A DNA stretch of 64,000 nt from Bacillus sp. USDA818B3_A. GTDB taxonomy: Bacteria > Bacillota > Bacilli > Bacillales > Cytobacillaceae. Shown piece by piece: positions 8,320 through 16,620 of this stretch. The notes under the pieces are model-generated. The model searched no databases, was not told where the DNA came from, and saw only the letters and a list, made by a program, of their open reading frames with translations. The position numbers were made by a program, and so were the translations under genes. Position 1 is the stretch's first letter. Every line of letters starts with the position of its first letter. The stretch is taken from positions 395,017-459,016 of the forward strand of contig NZ_JAABNN010000001.1 in NCBI RefSeq assembly GCF_009928415.1. The letters run 5' to 3'.

Positions 8320-9216
8320 TTACAGAAAAACTTTTTGATTCTCAAAATCTTTTACGAACATAAGGATATCCTCCAAGACAGAAGGTAATGCGAAACCATT
8401 ATTTAAGTGTGTGACAAATATATGCTGGTTGATTTGTAGTATATGAGAAACATCAATTTCTACAAGTTCTCCCCGCTGAAGCTCATCTTTAATACTAAGG
8501 GATGGCAAAAATCCAATCCCATTTTTACTTAGAATAACTGATTTTGCTACTTCAAGATGGTCGACAAGAAACTCTATTTTTGGTTGTGTACTGGCGACCT
8601 CAAATAAGTGATAAACAAGATTCCAGTCAAACGCACCACATTCAAAAAAGACTAGCGGTTCATCCGCCAATTGCTGCACAGAGATTTTCTCTTGATACTG
8701 AAAAGAATGTCCCGGGTATACTACTAATTTAACCTCATTATTTAATACTTCATGCTTTTGAACCCCTCGATGGGTTATATCCTTCATAAAAGCAATATCT
8801 ACTTGCTTATGCAGCAGTTTTTCAAGCAAGATCTCGTTGGATGAAGAAATAAATTTAAATCGCAGCTCGGGCCGTGCCTTTTTTAAAAATGGGAGTACAA
8901 ACGGCATAAAATACTGTGATGTAATAAGATTTGCCCCTATAACAATTTCCTCGGGATGTTCTTCCTTTTTCAATAGTTTCTTTCCTTGCTGGTAGGTACG
9001 GATTATTTGCTCCGCATAGGGAATAAACGCTTTGCCCTCCTCCGATAGGGTCACACTTCGGCCCTTACGATAAAATAATTCAATGCCCAAATCCTGCTCT
9101 AATGTTTTAATTCTAGCTGTAACAGTTGGTTGAGATAAAAAAAGTGCTTCTGCTGCTTTATGGATACTCTTTAATTGAACCACATACATAAATGCCTCAA
9201 GATGATCGATATTCAT
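8320..9216 (-). CDS. LysR-family regulator, YtlI-like
   Basis: A 298-residue LysR activator with an N-terminal winged helix (MNIDHLEAFMYVVQLKSIHK, ALFLSQPTVTARIKTLEQDLG) and a C-terminal effector-binding domain (residues 90-295). The ATG at 9216 has AAGGGGG 6 bases upstream. It lies upstream of and in the same direction as the cmo/tcy operon, as ytlI does in B. subtilis, where YtlI activates ytmI. It probably senses a sulfur metabolite. The family is certain. The target is inferred from position and from the inverted repeat at 7688-7731. Confidence 0.83.
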   Translation of the reverse strand: MNIDHLEAFMYVVQLKSIHKAAEALFLSQPTVTARIKTLEQDLGIELFYRKGRSVTLSEEGKAFIPYAEQIIRTYQQGKKLLKKEEHPEEIVIGANLITSQYFMPFVLPFLKKARPELRFKFISSSNEILLEKLLHKQVDIAFMKDITHRGVQKHEVLNNEVKLVVYPGHSFQYQEKISVQQLADEPLVFFECGAFDWNLVYHLFEVASTQPKIEFLVDHLEVAKSVILSKNGIGFLPSLSIKDELQRGELVEIDVSHILQINQHIFVTHLNNGFALPSVLEDILMFVKDFENQKVFL

Positions 9217-9252
9217 GTTAAGCCCCCTTTTAGATTTACCACGCTACTGTAA

Positions 9253-9295
9253 GAAAAAAAAAAGACCCCTGCCCGCAACATGCGAAAGGAGCCTT
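9253..9295 (-). terminator. Strong hairpin with T-run just upstream of the LysR gene (possible attenuator)
   Basis: On the minus strand AAAGGCTCCTTTCGCA pairs with TGCGGGCAGGGGTCTTT (wobbles and one bulge) and runs into about ten T. It ends only 37 bases before the LysR start codon. The phaC operon already has its own terminator at 9460-9487, so this may act inside the lysR leader. Confidence 0.6.
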
Positions 9296-9338
9296 TGGTT
9301 GACCAATCAGCCTTAATCAAACTGTTTAATTTTTCTAA

Positions 9339-9367
9339 ATTTTAACCTAATTAATCCTATAAGTAAA
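9339..9367 (-). promoter_or_regulatory. Candidate lysR promoter
   Basis: Minus-strand TTTACT (9367-9362) and TAAAAT (9344-9339) with a 17-base spacer make a good SigA-like promoter. Transcripts would start near 9332 and run through the hairpin at 9253-9295 before reaching the LysR gene. Confidence 0.5.
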
Positions 9368-9459
9368 GTGCGAATTGTCCCTAAAATATAAAAAGCTATG
9401 AGTCAGGATACTTTTTTCTTGAGAATTTTCAGATAATTTATTATAATCAATCTTACCAT

Positions 9460-9487
9460 AAAAAAGTGAGTGCATAAGAGCACTCAC
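9460..9487 (-). terminator. phaRBC terminator
   Basis: Perfect minus-strand stem GTGAGTGC/GCACTCAC with a six-base loop, followed by six T. It lies 31 bases after the phaC stop. Confidence 0.85.
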
Positions 9488-9517
9488 CTCATGGAATCGA
9501 ATCTTAATGCCTATTTG

Positions 9518-10606
9518 TTAATTAGATCGTTCAGCAAGCCAGTCTCCAATGGTTGGGTATGTAATCTTGGAAGCTTGGCTGCCAAATGTAATCGATGTAT
9601 GGCCAACCGGTAAATTTTTATACTGTTTGTCTTCACTGGAAATAGCATCCATCAAGGCTTCTACCATATGCGGCTGAGCAATCAGGTCATTTTTGCCTGA
9701 TAAGTTTAGGACATTCGCCGTGATATTCTTTAAATCTACCTTACGACCACGAACAACCAGTTCTCCTTTAATCAGCTTGTTTTTCTGATAGAAATCCCTT
9801 ATCCATTGACGATAAGATTCACCTGGGAATGGAATACCATCATTTAACCACTTTTGCAGCAGTTTAAAGCTTGTTACAAACCTTTCGTTATCCGCCCGAT
9901 CCACTAGACTTATATATGGCCCGTAAAAATTAGCCATAGGCTTAGACAGCTTGTTACCATAGTCAATCATTTCAGGTGGAATCACACCAAGTGTATCAAC
10001 TACTTTATCAATATTAAAATATTTTTCATTTAACATCTCACCATAAGAACCTGAATCCTCAAAATCAAACGGACTTGTCATAAAAATCAAATTGCGGATG
10101 GGTAATTCAGGGTAGAGTGCTGCAAATACGGATGTCATCGTCCCGCCCATACAATAACCGAGAATGGATAATTCGTCAGCATTGGATGTCTTCAAAACTT
10201 TTTTCACTGCCCTTGGGATATAGTCAATAATAAAATCATCCAATTTCATATTGCGGTCTTCGTATCCTGGTGTACCCCAATCAAGGAGATAAACGTCAAA
10301 CCCCTTATTCACTAAATACTCTATTAAACTTCCGCCCTTAGTCAAATCTAATACGTAGGGTTTATTGATTAAGGCATAGATCATGAGTAATGGAATTCTA
10401 TGTTTTTTCGGTTCGTTAGAAATATAACGATAGAGTTTAGTTTTATTTTTGGTCCAAACCACTTCTTTCGGAGTAGGAGCCACTTCCGGTTTAGGTTCAA
10501 CCGTTAGCACTTGGGTTGCCTTCATGACACGCTTCATTTGCTTTCCGTACTCCTCAGGCAAGAAATCTAAAAGTGTGTCCCAATCCTTTTCTCCAACTAA
10601 GCTCAT
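9518..10606 (-). CDS. phaC: Class IV polyhydroxyalkanoate synthase catalytic subunit PhaC
   Basis: A 362-residue alpha/beta-hydrolase-fold PHA synthase, the usual length for Bacillus PhaC. The lipase-like box GYCMGG puts the catalytic cysteine at about residue 152. The expected Asp is in SGKNDLIAQP and the His in GHTSITFG. LLDWGTPG is a family motif. The ATG at 10606 follows AAGGAG by 8 bases, and a GTG three codons earlier overlaps that site. It polymerises 3-hydroxyacyl-CoA into polymer granules together with PhaR, encoded two genes upstream. Last gene of phaRBC. Confidence 0.95.
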   Translation of the reverse strand: MSLVGEKDWDTLLDFLPEEYGKQMKRVMKATQVLTVEPKPEVAPTPKEVVWTKNKTKLYRYISNEPKKHRIPLLMIYALINKPYVLDLTKGGSLIEYLVNKGFDVYLLDWGTPGYEDRNMKLDDFIIDYIPRAVKKVLKTSNADELSILGYCMGGTMTSVFAALYPELPIRNLIFMTSPFDFEDSGSYGEMLNEKYFNIDKVVDTLGVIPPEMIDYGNKLSKPMANFYGPYISLVDRADNERFVTSFKLLQKWLNDGIPFPGESYRQWIRDFYQKNKLIKGELVVRGRKVDLKNITANVLNLSGKNDLIAQPHMVEALMDAISSEDKQYKNLPVGHTSITFGSQASKITYPTIGDWLAERSN

Positions 10607-10666
10607 GATGTTCACTCCTTTCTAATTATCATCATTAGTAACTATATTCAATGAAGTTCATGTCTA

Positions 10667-11410
10667 TTACATGTAAAGTCCACCATTAATGTTTAACTGC
10701 TGGCCAGTAATATAGTCTCCATCTTTGCAGAGGAATGCAACACCGCGTGCTACTTCTTCCGGCTTGCCTAATCTCTTTTGCGGAACCTTTTCGACAATAC
10801 CTGCTAGAACCTTTTCAGGAATCGCTTGTACCATTTCTGTTCCGATAAATCCTGGGCAGATTGCATTAACAGTAACATTTGTTCTTGCTAGTTCTAAAGC
10901 AAGTGATTTTGTATAACCAATAAGTCCGGCTTTTGCGGCAGCATAGTTGGTTTGACCAAATCCGCCAGATTGTCCGATTATAGATGAAATATTGATAATG
11001 CGGCCTGCTTCTGACTCAAGAAGGTGAGGCAGTGCGGAAGATGTGGTGTTGTAAACACTGTTTAAGTTTACATCAATAACCTTTCTCCAATCTTCTGAAC
11101 TTAGTTTTTTAAATGTGCTGTCTCTGGTAATACCCGCATTATTAACCAAAATGTCTAATCGCCCAAAATGATCGATTGCTTCTTGGACAAGATGGGCTGC
11201 ATCTTCAGTATTTGAAACATCTGCCCGGACTGCATAAGCTTCTCCACCGATTTCTTGGATATCGGCGACCATTTTTTCAGCCAATTCTTCTCGAGAAACA
11301 AAGTTAAGAACTACTTTTACACCTTGTCTTGCAAGTTCCATTGAAATTGCTGCACCTATGCCCCTGCTGCCACCTGTTACAATCGCTACTTTGCCATTTA
11401 AATTTGTCAT
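10667..11410 (-). CDS. phaB: Acetoacetyl-CoA reductase PhaB
   Basis: A 247-residue short-chain dehydrogenase. It has the nucleotide-binding glycine motif TGGSRGIG, the NNAG motif and the catalytic Ser-Tyr-Lys in INISSIIGQSGGFGQTNYAA followed by AKAG. The start MTNLNGKVA at 11410 is spaced better from AAGGGG than the ATG three codons earlier. Lying between phaR and phaC, it should reduce acetoacetyl-CoA to (R)-3-hydroxybutyryl-CoA with NADPH. By sequence alone it could be a FabG; the operon decides. Confidence 0.92.
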   Translation of the reverse strand: MTNLNGKVAIVTGGSRGIGAAISMELARQGVKVVLNFVSREELAEKMVADIQEIGGEAYAVRADVSNTEDAAHLVQEAIDHFGRLDILVNNAGITRDSTFKKLSSEDWRKVIDVNLNSVYNTTSSALPHLLESEAGRIINISSIIGQSGGFGQTNYAAAKAGLIGYTKSLALELARTNVTVNAICPGFIGTEMVQAIPEKVLAGIVEKVPQKRLGKPEEVARGVAFLCKDGDYITGQQLNINGGLYM

Positions 11411-11436
11411 GTGCACCATACCCCTTTTAATTTTTA

Positions 11437-11844
11437 CTATTTATTTTCTGAAGTTTTTAATAAAGATAGAATTTGATTTAGTTTCTTATCCAAATTCTTC
11501 ATTTCTGACTTTAAATTGGTTAGTTCGCCTTCTAAAGATACTTGATTACTGCCAGCTTCTAAACTGTCCTCTAATAACTCTTCTAAGCTATCAACCTTTG
11601 CATCGACATTTACTATTTGAGCGGACAAGTTTGCAAGATCCTTACGAGAAGGCATATTGCTAAGTTCTAAATATTTTTCTGTTGTTTCGTCAATAAATTT
11701 CTTAAATTGCAGATTCATGTCCAAAATTTGTCCAATACCTTGGGAAGGAAAAGACTCCAACATTTTTTCATCATAAAAATTACTGGATTGGTTATAGAGA
11801 TCCTTCCAAACTTCAAAAACATTCAAATTGTTATTGTTGCTCAA
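11437..11844 (-). CDS. phaR: Class IV PHA synthase subunit PhaR
   Basis: A 135-residue PhaR-type protein (FEVWKDLYNQSSNFYDEKML, FIDETTEKYLELSNMPSRKD). The C-terminal part from about residue 85 is a predicted coiled coil (LEELLEDSLEAG, LTNLKSEMKNLDKKLNQILS). It starts with TTG at 11844 after AAGGAGG. It is somewhat short compared with some Bacillus PhaR proteins. It has no catalytic residues and forms the active synthase with PhaC. First gene of phaR-phaB-phaC. Confidence 0.9.
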   Translation of the reverse strand: MSNNNNLNVFEVWKDLYNQSSNFYDEKMLESFPSQGIGQILDMNLQFKKFIDETTEKYLELSNMPSRKDLANLSAQIVNVDAKVDSLEELLEDSLEAGSNQVSLEGELTNLKSEMKNLDKKLNQILSLLKTSENK

Positions 11845-12300
11845 TTTGATTCCTCCTTACATTTTATCGACATTTTTATCATACTAACATCTTTCAAACA
11901 ATTAAAGAAGAAACATTGAAAATAATCAAAATATATTATTGCATTTTACGACAAATTTCTAACCTCTATGTTAATTACATATATGGATTTTTTTATAAAC
12001 CCTCAAAACTCAATAGCAACAAAGGTTTAAGCGTTTTCACAATCCCGGAAAATGTGTTGCAGAATATTCCTTTGTTCTATTTTTATTATAAATTGAATAG
12101 TATTTTTAGCAAATCGCTATTAAATTTTAGCGTATGGTAAGTTGTCAGCAGCTTATGGTTGATTCAATTTTTCAACATGTATCGACAAAATACAACTTTT
12201 GCCTGGGTCTTTCGTTCACAAATTAGACACATTTTTCAAACTTAGTTGGTTTCTCTACATGGTTATTGGTGAATAAAAGAATAAAAAAGAGGTGGAGAGT
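11845..12300. other. Divergent promoter region between phaR and the second reductase gene
   Basis: A 456-base AT-rich stretch between divergent genes. In many Bacillus pha loci this is where phaP and phaQ lie, but I find no phasin or PhaQ reading frame here. The open frame at 11916-12140 (+) is low-complexity translation without a ribosome site. It should hold promoters for both sides. I cannot fix the elements. Confidence 0.5.
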
Positions 12301-13035
12301 ATGAAGTTTATTGAAAGCGTTGTTTTAATTACTGGAGGAGCTCAAGGGATTGGAAAAGAGACAGCTAAAAGATTTCTTGAAGAAGGGGCAAATGTTGTTA
12401 TATGTGATTATGATGAGTCTGCCGGAAACAAAGCATTAGAAGAATTAAATAATGAAAAAGCCGAATTCTTCCAAGTCAATGTAACAGATAGCGCCCAAAT
12501 TGAATCAATGGTTCAAGCTGTTGTAGAGAGGCACGGTAAAATCGATGTGTTAATCAATAATGCAGGAATAACTCTTGATGGATTTCTTACAAAAATGGAG
12601 GAATCTGACTGGGAGAAAGTCATTTCTGTTAACTTATCTGGTGTTTTTAAATGTACGAAAGCTGTCGCCCCTATTATGTTAAAACAAGGATCAGGCGTCA
12701 TCCTAAATGCTTCCTCTGTTGTTGGACTATATGGGAACATCGGGCAAACCAATTATGCCGCGACTAAAGCGGGTGTAATCGGACTAACGAAAAGCTGGGG
12801 GAAAGAATTTGGGCCTAAGGGAATTCGAGTAAATGCAGTTGCCCCTGGATTCATTGAAACTGGGATGACTGCAGCAGTCCCTGAAAAAGTACTGAATTAT
12901 ATGAAAGATAAAACCCCGCTTAAAAAACTTGGTAAACCTGAAGATATTGCTGCTGCCTACCTATTTTTAGCATCTGATGATGCAAGGTATATTAATGCAA
13001 CTGTTTTAAGTGTTGATGGAGGATTGGTTATTTAA
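12301..13035 (+). CDS. FabG/PhaB-like 3-oxoacyl reductase
   Basis: A 244-residue short-chain dehydrogenase with TGGAQGIG, NNAGITLDGF and the active site NASSVVGLYGNIGQTNYAAT. The ATG at 12301 follows AGGTGG by 5 bases; an in-frame GTG at 12292 lies inside the ribosome site. It looks related to the PhaB encoded across the divergent promoter region. It could be a second acetoacetyl-CoA reductase or a fatty-acid FabG. Position favours a role in polymer synthesis or turnover. Confidence 0.85.
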   Translation: MKFIESVVLITGGAQGIGKETAKRFLEEGANVVICDYDESAGNKALEELNNEKAEFFQVNVTDSAQIESMVQAVVERHGKIDVLINNAGITLDGFLTKMEESDWEKVISVNLSGVFKCTKAVAPIMLKQGSGVILNASSVVGLYGNIGQTNYAATKAGVIGLTKSWGKEFGPKGIRVNAVAPGFIETGMTAAVPEKVLNYMKDKTPLKKLGKPEDIAAAYLFLASDDARYINATVLSVDGGLVI

Positions 13036-13076
13036 AATTTAGTTAGGCATGTACCCAATCACACTTCAAAGGACAT

Positions 13077-13113
13077 AAGTGAAATCTTATCTTTTATGAT
13101 GTCTTTCACTTTT
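13077..13113 (+). terminator. Possible terminator of the second reductase gene
   Basis: AAGTGAAA pairs with TTTCACTT and is followed by TTCTT. The stem encloses a 20-base AT-rich loop with alternative pairings, so this is a moderate call. Confidence 0.45.
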
Positions 13114-13260
13114 CTTAGTTAATAATCTCCCCAAGTCACTATTACTATCTTAATAATCATGTTTTTGTCGATTTCCCTGATTAGAATGAAAACAATTGGC
13201 TAGAATCAAATTTATTTCTACAAGACTTGCCAAAATATAATAAAATTCTACAAAATTCTC

Positions 13261-13290
13261 ACCCCATTCAAAAACAAATTTGAATGGGGT
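13261..13290. other. Perfect 12-bp inverted repeat upstream of the thiolase gene
   Basis: ACCCCATTCAAA and TTTGAATGGGGT flank a 6-base loop, followed by AATTATTATT. It lies 220 bp upstream of the thiolase start. It may be a second terminator for the reductase gene or a regulator site. Confidence 0.6.
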
Positions 13291-13511
13291 AATTATTATT
13301 ACGAATTTTCAGCTTATTGCCGCTCGCAATAGTATTTTGCCACACATACTTCAACCCTAAAAAATAGATTTTAGAAGTGGTTATTACATATGAACGTCTA
13401 TTCATACCCTCTGATTTTGTCGAAGAGTTCCTAAGAAAACTATTAACTTTATGTAGTATTATATGGGTGAAATTATACATAGTATAAGAATTCACATTTG
13501 GAGGTATTAGG

Positions 13512-14699
13512 ATGGCAGTCAATGAAGTGGTAATTGTAAGTGCTGTTAGAACAGCAATTGGAGGTTTCCTAGGAGGTTTACAAAATGTTTCGGTTAAGCA
13601 ACTAGGGGCTACAGTAATCAAATCGGCAATTGAAAAAGCGGGTATTACTCCTAATCATGTTGATCAAGTAATAATGGGCAATGTGTTACAATCAGGCGCA
13701 GGTCAAAACCCAGCGAGACAAGCCTCCCTGGCAGCTGGTGTTCCGCAAGAGTCTCCAGCCTTGACCATTAATATGGTTTGTGGTTCAGGACTACGTGCTG
13801 TTCACCTAGCAGCACAAGCAATCCTTTCCGGAGAGGCCGAAGTAGTAGTTGCGGGTGGAATGGAAAATATGAGTCAATCACCTTATTTACTTAAAGGCAG
13901 CCGAAATGGATATAAGATGGGTGATCAAAAGATAGTAGACAGCATGATCCAAGATGGATTATGGTGTGCAGAAAATGACTATCACATGGGGGTTACAGCT
14001 GAGAACCTCGCTGAAAAATATGAAATTTCTCGAGTAGAGCAAGATGAATTTTCCGCTTGGAGCCAGCAAAAGGCACAAGCAGCGATTGAAGCAAATAGAT
14101 TCGCAGATGAAATCATTCCTGTGGAGGTTCCCGGTCGTAAAGGGCAAGTTAGCGTATTCAGCCAGGATGAATTCCCTAAATTCGGAACAACTGCGGAAAG
14201 CCTTGCAAAACTTCGTCCGGCCTTTAAAAAGGATGGAACCGTTACTGCTGGTAGTGCTTCAGGAATTAATGATGGTGCTGCTGCTCTTGTGGTTATGAGC
14301 CGTAAAAAAGCAGAGGAACTGCAGCTAAAACCATTAGTAGTGATTAAAGCAAATGCTGTAGCTGGGGTTGACCCAAGTATTATGGGAATAGGACCAGTTC
14401 CAGCGGTAAAAAAGGCATTAAATAACGCCTCTTTATCATTAGACGAAATCGATTTAATTGAAGCAAATGAAGCATTTGCTTCTCAATCGATAGCTGTGGA
14501 CCGCGAATTACATTTTAATAAAGAAAAGTTAAATGTAAATGGCGGTGCGATTGCCTTAGGCCACCCGATTGGTGCCAGCGGAGCTAGAATTTTGGTTTCA
14601 TTAATTCATGAAATGCAAAGACGAGAAGATCGTTTTGGTTTAGCTACATTATGTGTGGGCGGAGGCCAAGGTGTAGCAACGATCGTTGAACGAGTTTAA
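13512..14699 (+). CDS. phaA: Acetyl-CoA C-acetyltransferase (thiolase, PhaA-like)
   Basis: A 395-residue thiolase II. The acyl-accepting cysteine is C90 in [10 protein letters not shown]. The conserved [17 protein letters not shown] places the catalytic histidine at about 351, and the second cysteine is near 381 in CVGGGQG. The ATG follows GGAGG closely. It condenses two acetyl-CoA to acetoacetyl-CoA. Its position next to two acetoacetyl-CoA reductase-like genes and phaRC suggests it supplies polymer synthesis, though the same enzyme type is used in beta-oxidation and mevalonate routes. Confidence 0.88.
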   Translation: MAVNEVVIVSAVRTAIGGFLGGLQNVSVKQLGATVIKSAIEKAGITPNHVDQVIMGNVLQSGAGQNPARQASLAAGVPQESPALTINMVCGSGLRAVHLAAQAILSGEAEVVVAGGMENMSQSPYLLKGSRNGYKMGDQKIVDSMIQDGLWCAENDYHMGVTAENLAEKYEISRVEQDEFSAWSQQKAQAAIEANRFADEIIPVEVPGRKGQVSVFSQDEFPKFGTTAESLAKLRPAFKKDGTVTAGSASGINDGAAALVVMSRKKAEELQLKPLVVIKANAVAGVDPSIMGIGPVPAVKKALNNASLSLDEIDLIEANEAFASQSIAVDRELHFNKEKLNVNGGAIALGHPIGASGARILVSLIHEMQRREDRFGLATLCVGGGQGVATIVERV

Positions 14700-14869
14700 C
14701 ATTTTAAAAGGCCGAAATACCGGACAACCCTTTTCTGAATTATTATAAGATTCAAAATAAGTTCATGATTAATTCGTTTATTTGAAATTATTAGTCTTAT
14801 AATAAAAGTAAGCAGGATATGGAATATATTTCTATTTCCTCTATCCCTTTTAGAAAGGAGGTCCTGATC

Positions 14870-15073
14870 ATGTCATTCGCTGATTTTAACGACATATATC
14901 GTATTTGTTCTAACTATGATGACGATGAACATCTGAAGGATATGGTTAAATTAGGAATTGATATGACACCTGGTTCTTCGGCTGCAAATTTACCGGCAGG
15001 AAGTTCAAACCGTTGGTGGGAGCTTGCTGAAAAAGAAATTAAACAAGAACGAAAAGAAACTGTCCTTATCTAA
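14870..15073 (+). CDS. Unknown 67-residue acidic protein
   Basis: A small soluble protein (MSFADFNDIYRICSNYDDDE at the N-terminus, SSNRWWELAEKEIKQERKE at the C-terminus). The start at 14870 is supported by a strong AAAGGAGGT 8 bases upstream; the longer frame from 14819 is not. I recognise no family. It is followed by a hairpin at 15134-15171. Confidence 0.6.
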   Translation: MSFADFNDIYRICSNYDDDEHLKDMVKLGIDMTPGSSAANLPAGSSNRWWELAEKEIKQERKETVLI

Positions 15074-15133
15074 GTAATCATGGTGACTTAGCAGGTAAAT
15101 GGATAATAAAGCATTTTATTCAAGTTAATTAGG

Positions 15134-15171
15134 CATCCCTTGTAATTTACAACTCAAAATTACAGGGGATG
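15134..15171 (+). terminator. Terminator-like hairpin
   Basis: CATCCCTTGTAATTT pairs with AAATTACAGGGGATG, a long stem with one wobble. The tail TTCATTTAT is only weakly T-rich. It probably ends the transcript of the 67-residue gene. Confidence 0.6.
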
Positions 15172-15324
15172 TTCATTTATCCATCCTAATATTACTATAA
15201 TAAATTCGTTCTCATGAAAAAACAAATAGGTTCCCCTATCAAAGACTAAGCGTCAATGGTTTTTTTCTTCTGTATCCAATAAAACCATCACATATATATT
15301 CTAAAACTATTAGGAGGGAATAAT

Positions 15325-15972
15325 TTGAAAGTCGTTGAAACTAAATTAAATAGTAACTTAGATAAAATGCTCGATCCTGAAAAGGTAATTGAAGTAAGTG
15401 GTACACCAGAATATCTTTTCAATGAATATAAAAAGTTTTTTGAGGCTGAAAGCTTTGTGGAAGCATTGGAAGTTTTAACAAAAACTCTTAATAAAGGTTT
15501 TCCTATTGCAGAGTTCGAAATGGGAAAACACTACTACTTTGGCAGTGAACAATTAGGAATTGTAAAAGACTATTTAAAGGCTTTTGACTTCTTTTCTAAT
15601 GCAGCTCTGCTTGGACATGCAGGTGCTCTTTACTACCAAGGAAACATGTACCTTAACGGTTTAGGCGTTGTCTTGGATATTAATCAAGCCCTCCTTTCTT
15701 TAAATGATGCCGCAATCAAAGGTGAAATCGAGGCATTAGATGCACTGGGGAAAATTTATCAGTTTGGTTGTTCTGAAATTCTTCCAGATTTAAAAAAAGC
15801 GGAAAGCTATTATAAAAATGCGGTTAATTTAGGGTATTCTCCTTCCATGTTAAATCTAGCTGTCTTACTTGAAAATCAATATAGATTTGAAGAGGCCTAT
15901 GAGTTAATTATCGAATCCGCCAAGAAGGGTTATATTGAAGCAATTAATTATGGTTTAAGTATATATAAATAA
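15325..15972 (+). CDS. Sel1/TPR-like repeat protein
   Basis: A 215-residue soluble protein made of Sel1-type helical repeats from about residue 45 to the end (ALLGHAGALYYQGNMYLNGL, AIKGEIEALDALGKIYQFGC, AVNLGYSPSMLNLAVLL). It starts at TTG 15325, placed 7 bases after TAGGAGG. Such repeats usually bind other proteins. It is a single gene between two hairpins with no partner visible nearby. No specific function can be given. Confidence 0.72.
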   Translation: MKVVETKLNSNLDKMLDPEKVIEVSGTPEYLFNEYKKFFEAESFVEALEVLTKTLNKGFPIAEFEMGKHYYFGSEQLGIVKDYLKAFDFFSNAALLGHAGALYYQGNMYLNGLGVVLDINQALLSLNDAAIKGEIEALDALGKIYQFGCSEILPDLKKAESYYKNAVNLGYSPSMLNLAVLLENQYRFEEAYELIIESAKKGYIEAINYGLSIYK

Positions 15973-15992
15973 TATTATTCTCTTAATAGTAA

Positions 15993-16020
15993 AGGTCATT
16001 GAGGTTATGCTCAATGACCT
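15993..16020 (+). terminator. Perfect 11-bp hairpin after the Sel1-like gene
   Basis: AGGTCATTGAG and CTCAATGACCT flank a 6-base loop 20 bases after the stop. The following AACTTAGTTT is a poor T-run, so termination is likely but not certain. Confidence 0.55.
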
Positions 16021-16107
16021 AACTTAGTTTAGGGGACTTTAGATATGTAAAAATGTTTAATTTTAACAAAATAAAAACCATCTGAAGGAGGCATCACATA
16101 GCAAACA

Positions 16108-16311
16108 TTATTTTTGTATAACTTCGTTCTTATTAGTAAAGTTTAAAAAGTATTGACGATAGATCCATTTTTCAAATGGTATTGTATGTAGATTAGGAAA
16201 GATTACTTGTGCTGTTTCACTGGTGTAGAAATTAGCCATTTTTTCAATGTAATCATCATCAAGTAGTGGTAAACCCGTGACCATTCGATTATCCCGAACC
16301 AATTCTAACAT
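16108..16311 (-). CDS. Unknown 67-residue protein
   Basis: A small protein (MLELVRDNRMVTGLPLLDDD, FEKWIYRQYFLNF) with no recognised family, signal peptide or membrane segment. The ATG at 16311 lies about 11 bases after GGGGGAG; a GTG at 16323 abuts that site. It stands alone. Confidence 0.5.
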   Translation of the reverse strand: MLELVRDNRMVTGLPLLDDDYIEKMANFYTSETAQVIFPNLHTIPFEKWIYRQYFLNFTNKNEVIQK

Positions 16312-16620
16312 AAAACTATTCACTCCCCCGTCCTATTACCTGCCTTATAAATGAATAAAAGTTATTATATTGATCCCATATATTTCATACTAACAGATTG
16401 TGGAATCTTAAAAAACCAAAATATTCCGACTATTTCAAACACTCTTTTTCATCTTTCATTCTATTTTTCGGAAAACCAACAATGATACTAAAGTGAAAAA
16501 TAGTTTCTTGGCGAAAGTTAGTGATATTTATTTAAAAATAAGTAAAATATATAATCTAGTTATATGGAAATATACAAAAAGAGGTAAATGCGATTAAGCA
16601 TTTACCTCTTTTTACTATTA
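16312..16620. other. AT-rich intergenic region
   Basis: About 310 bases between the 67-residue gene and the solitary pstS. Apart from the pstS terminator at 16576-16613 I see no gene, repeat or clear regulatory site. Confidence 0.5.
16576..16613 (-). terminator. Terminator of the solitary pstS
   Basis: Minus-strand AAAGAGGTAAATGC pairs perfectly with GCATTTACCTCTTT over a 6-base loop and ends in a T-run, just after the stop at 16621. Confidence 0.85.

Larger units (their letters stand above)
13036..13511. other. Intergenic region between the reductase and thiolase genes
   Basis: A 476-base gap holding a likely reductase terminator (13077-13113), a perfect inverted repeat at 13261-13290 and the thiolase promoter region. 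The minus-strand open frame over 13268-13621 is antisense to the thiolase and has no gene-like features. Confidence 0.5.

Noticed and set aside
9217..9400. S-box (SAM) riboswitch before the LysR gene
   Set aside because: The conserved S-box core sequences are missing. Only the promoter-hairpin arrangement is supported.
11916..12140. Plus-strand open frame of 74 codons in the pha divergent region
   Set aside because: No ribosome site, low-complexity AT-rich translation, and it would overlap promoter space. Judged not a gene and not phaP.
13268..13621. Minus-strand open frame of 117 codons overlapping the thiolase start
   Set aside because: Antisense to a well-defined thiolase gene, with no ribosome site or family features.
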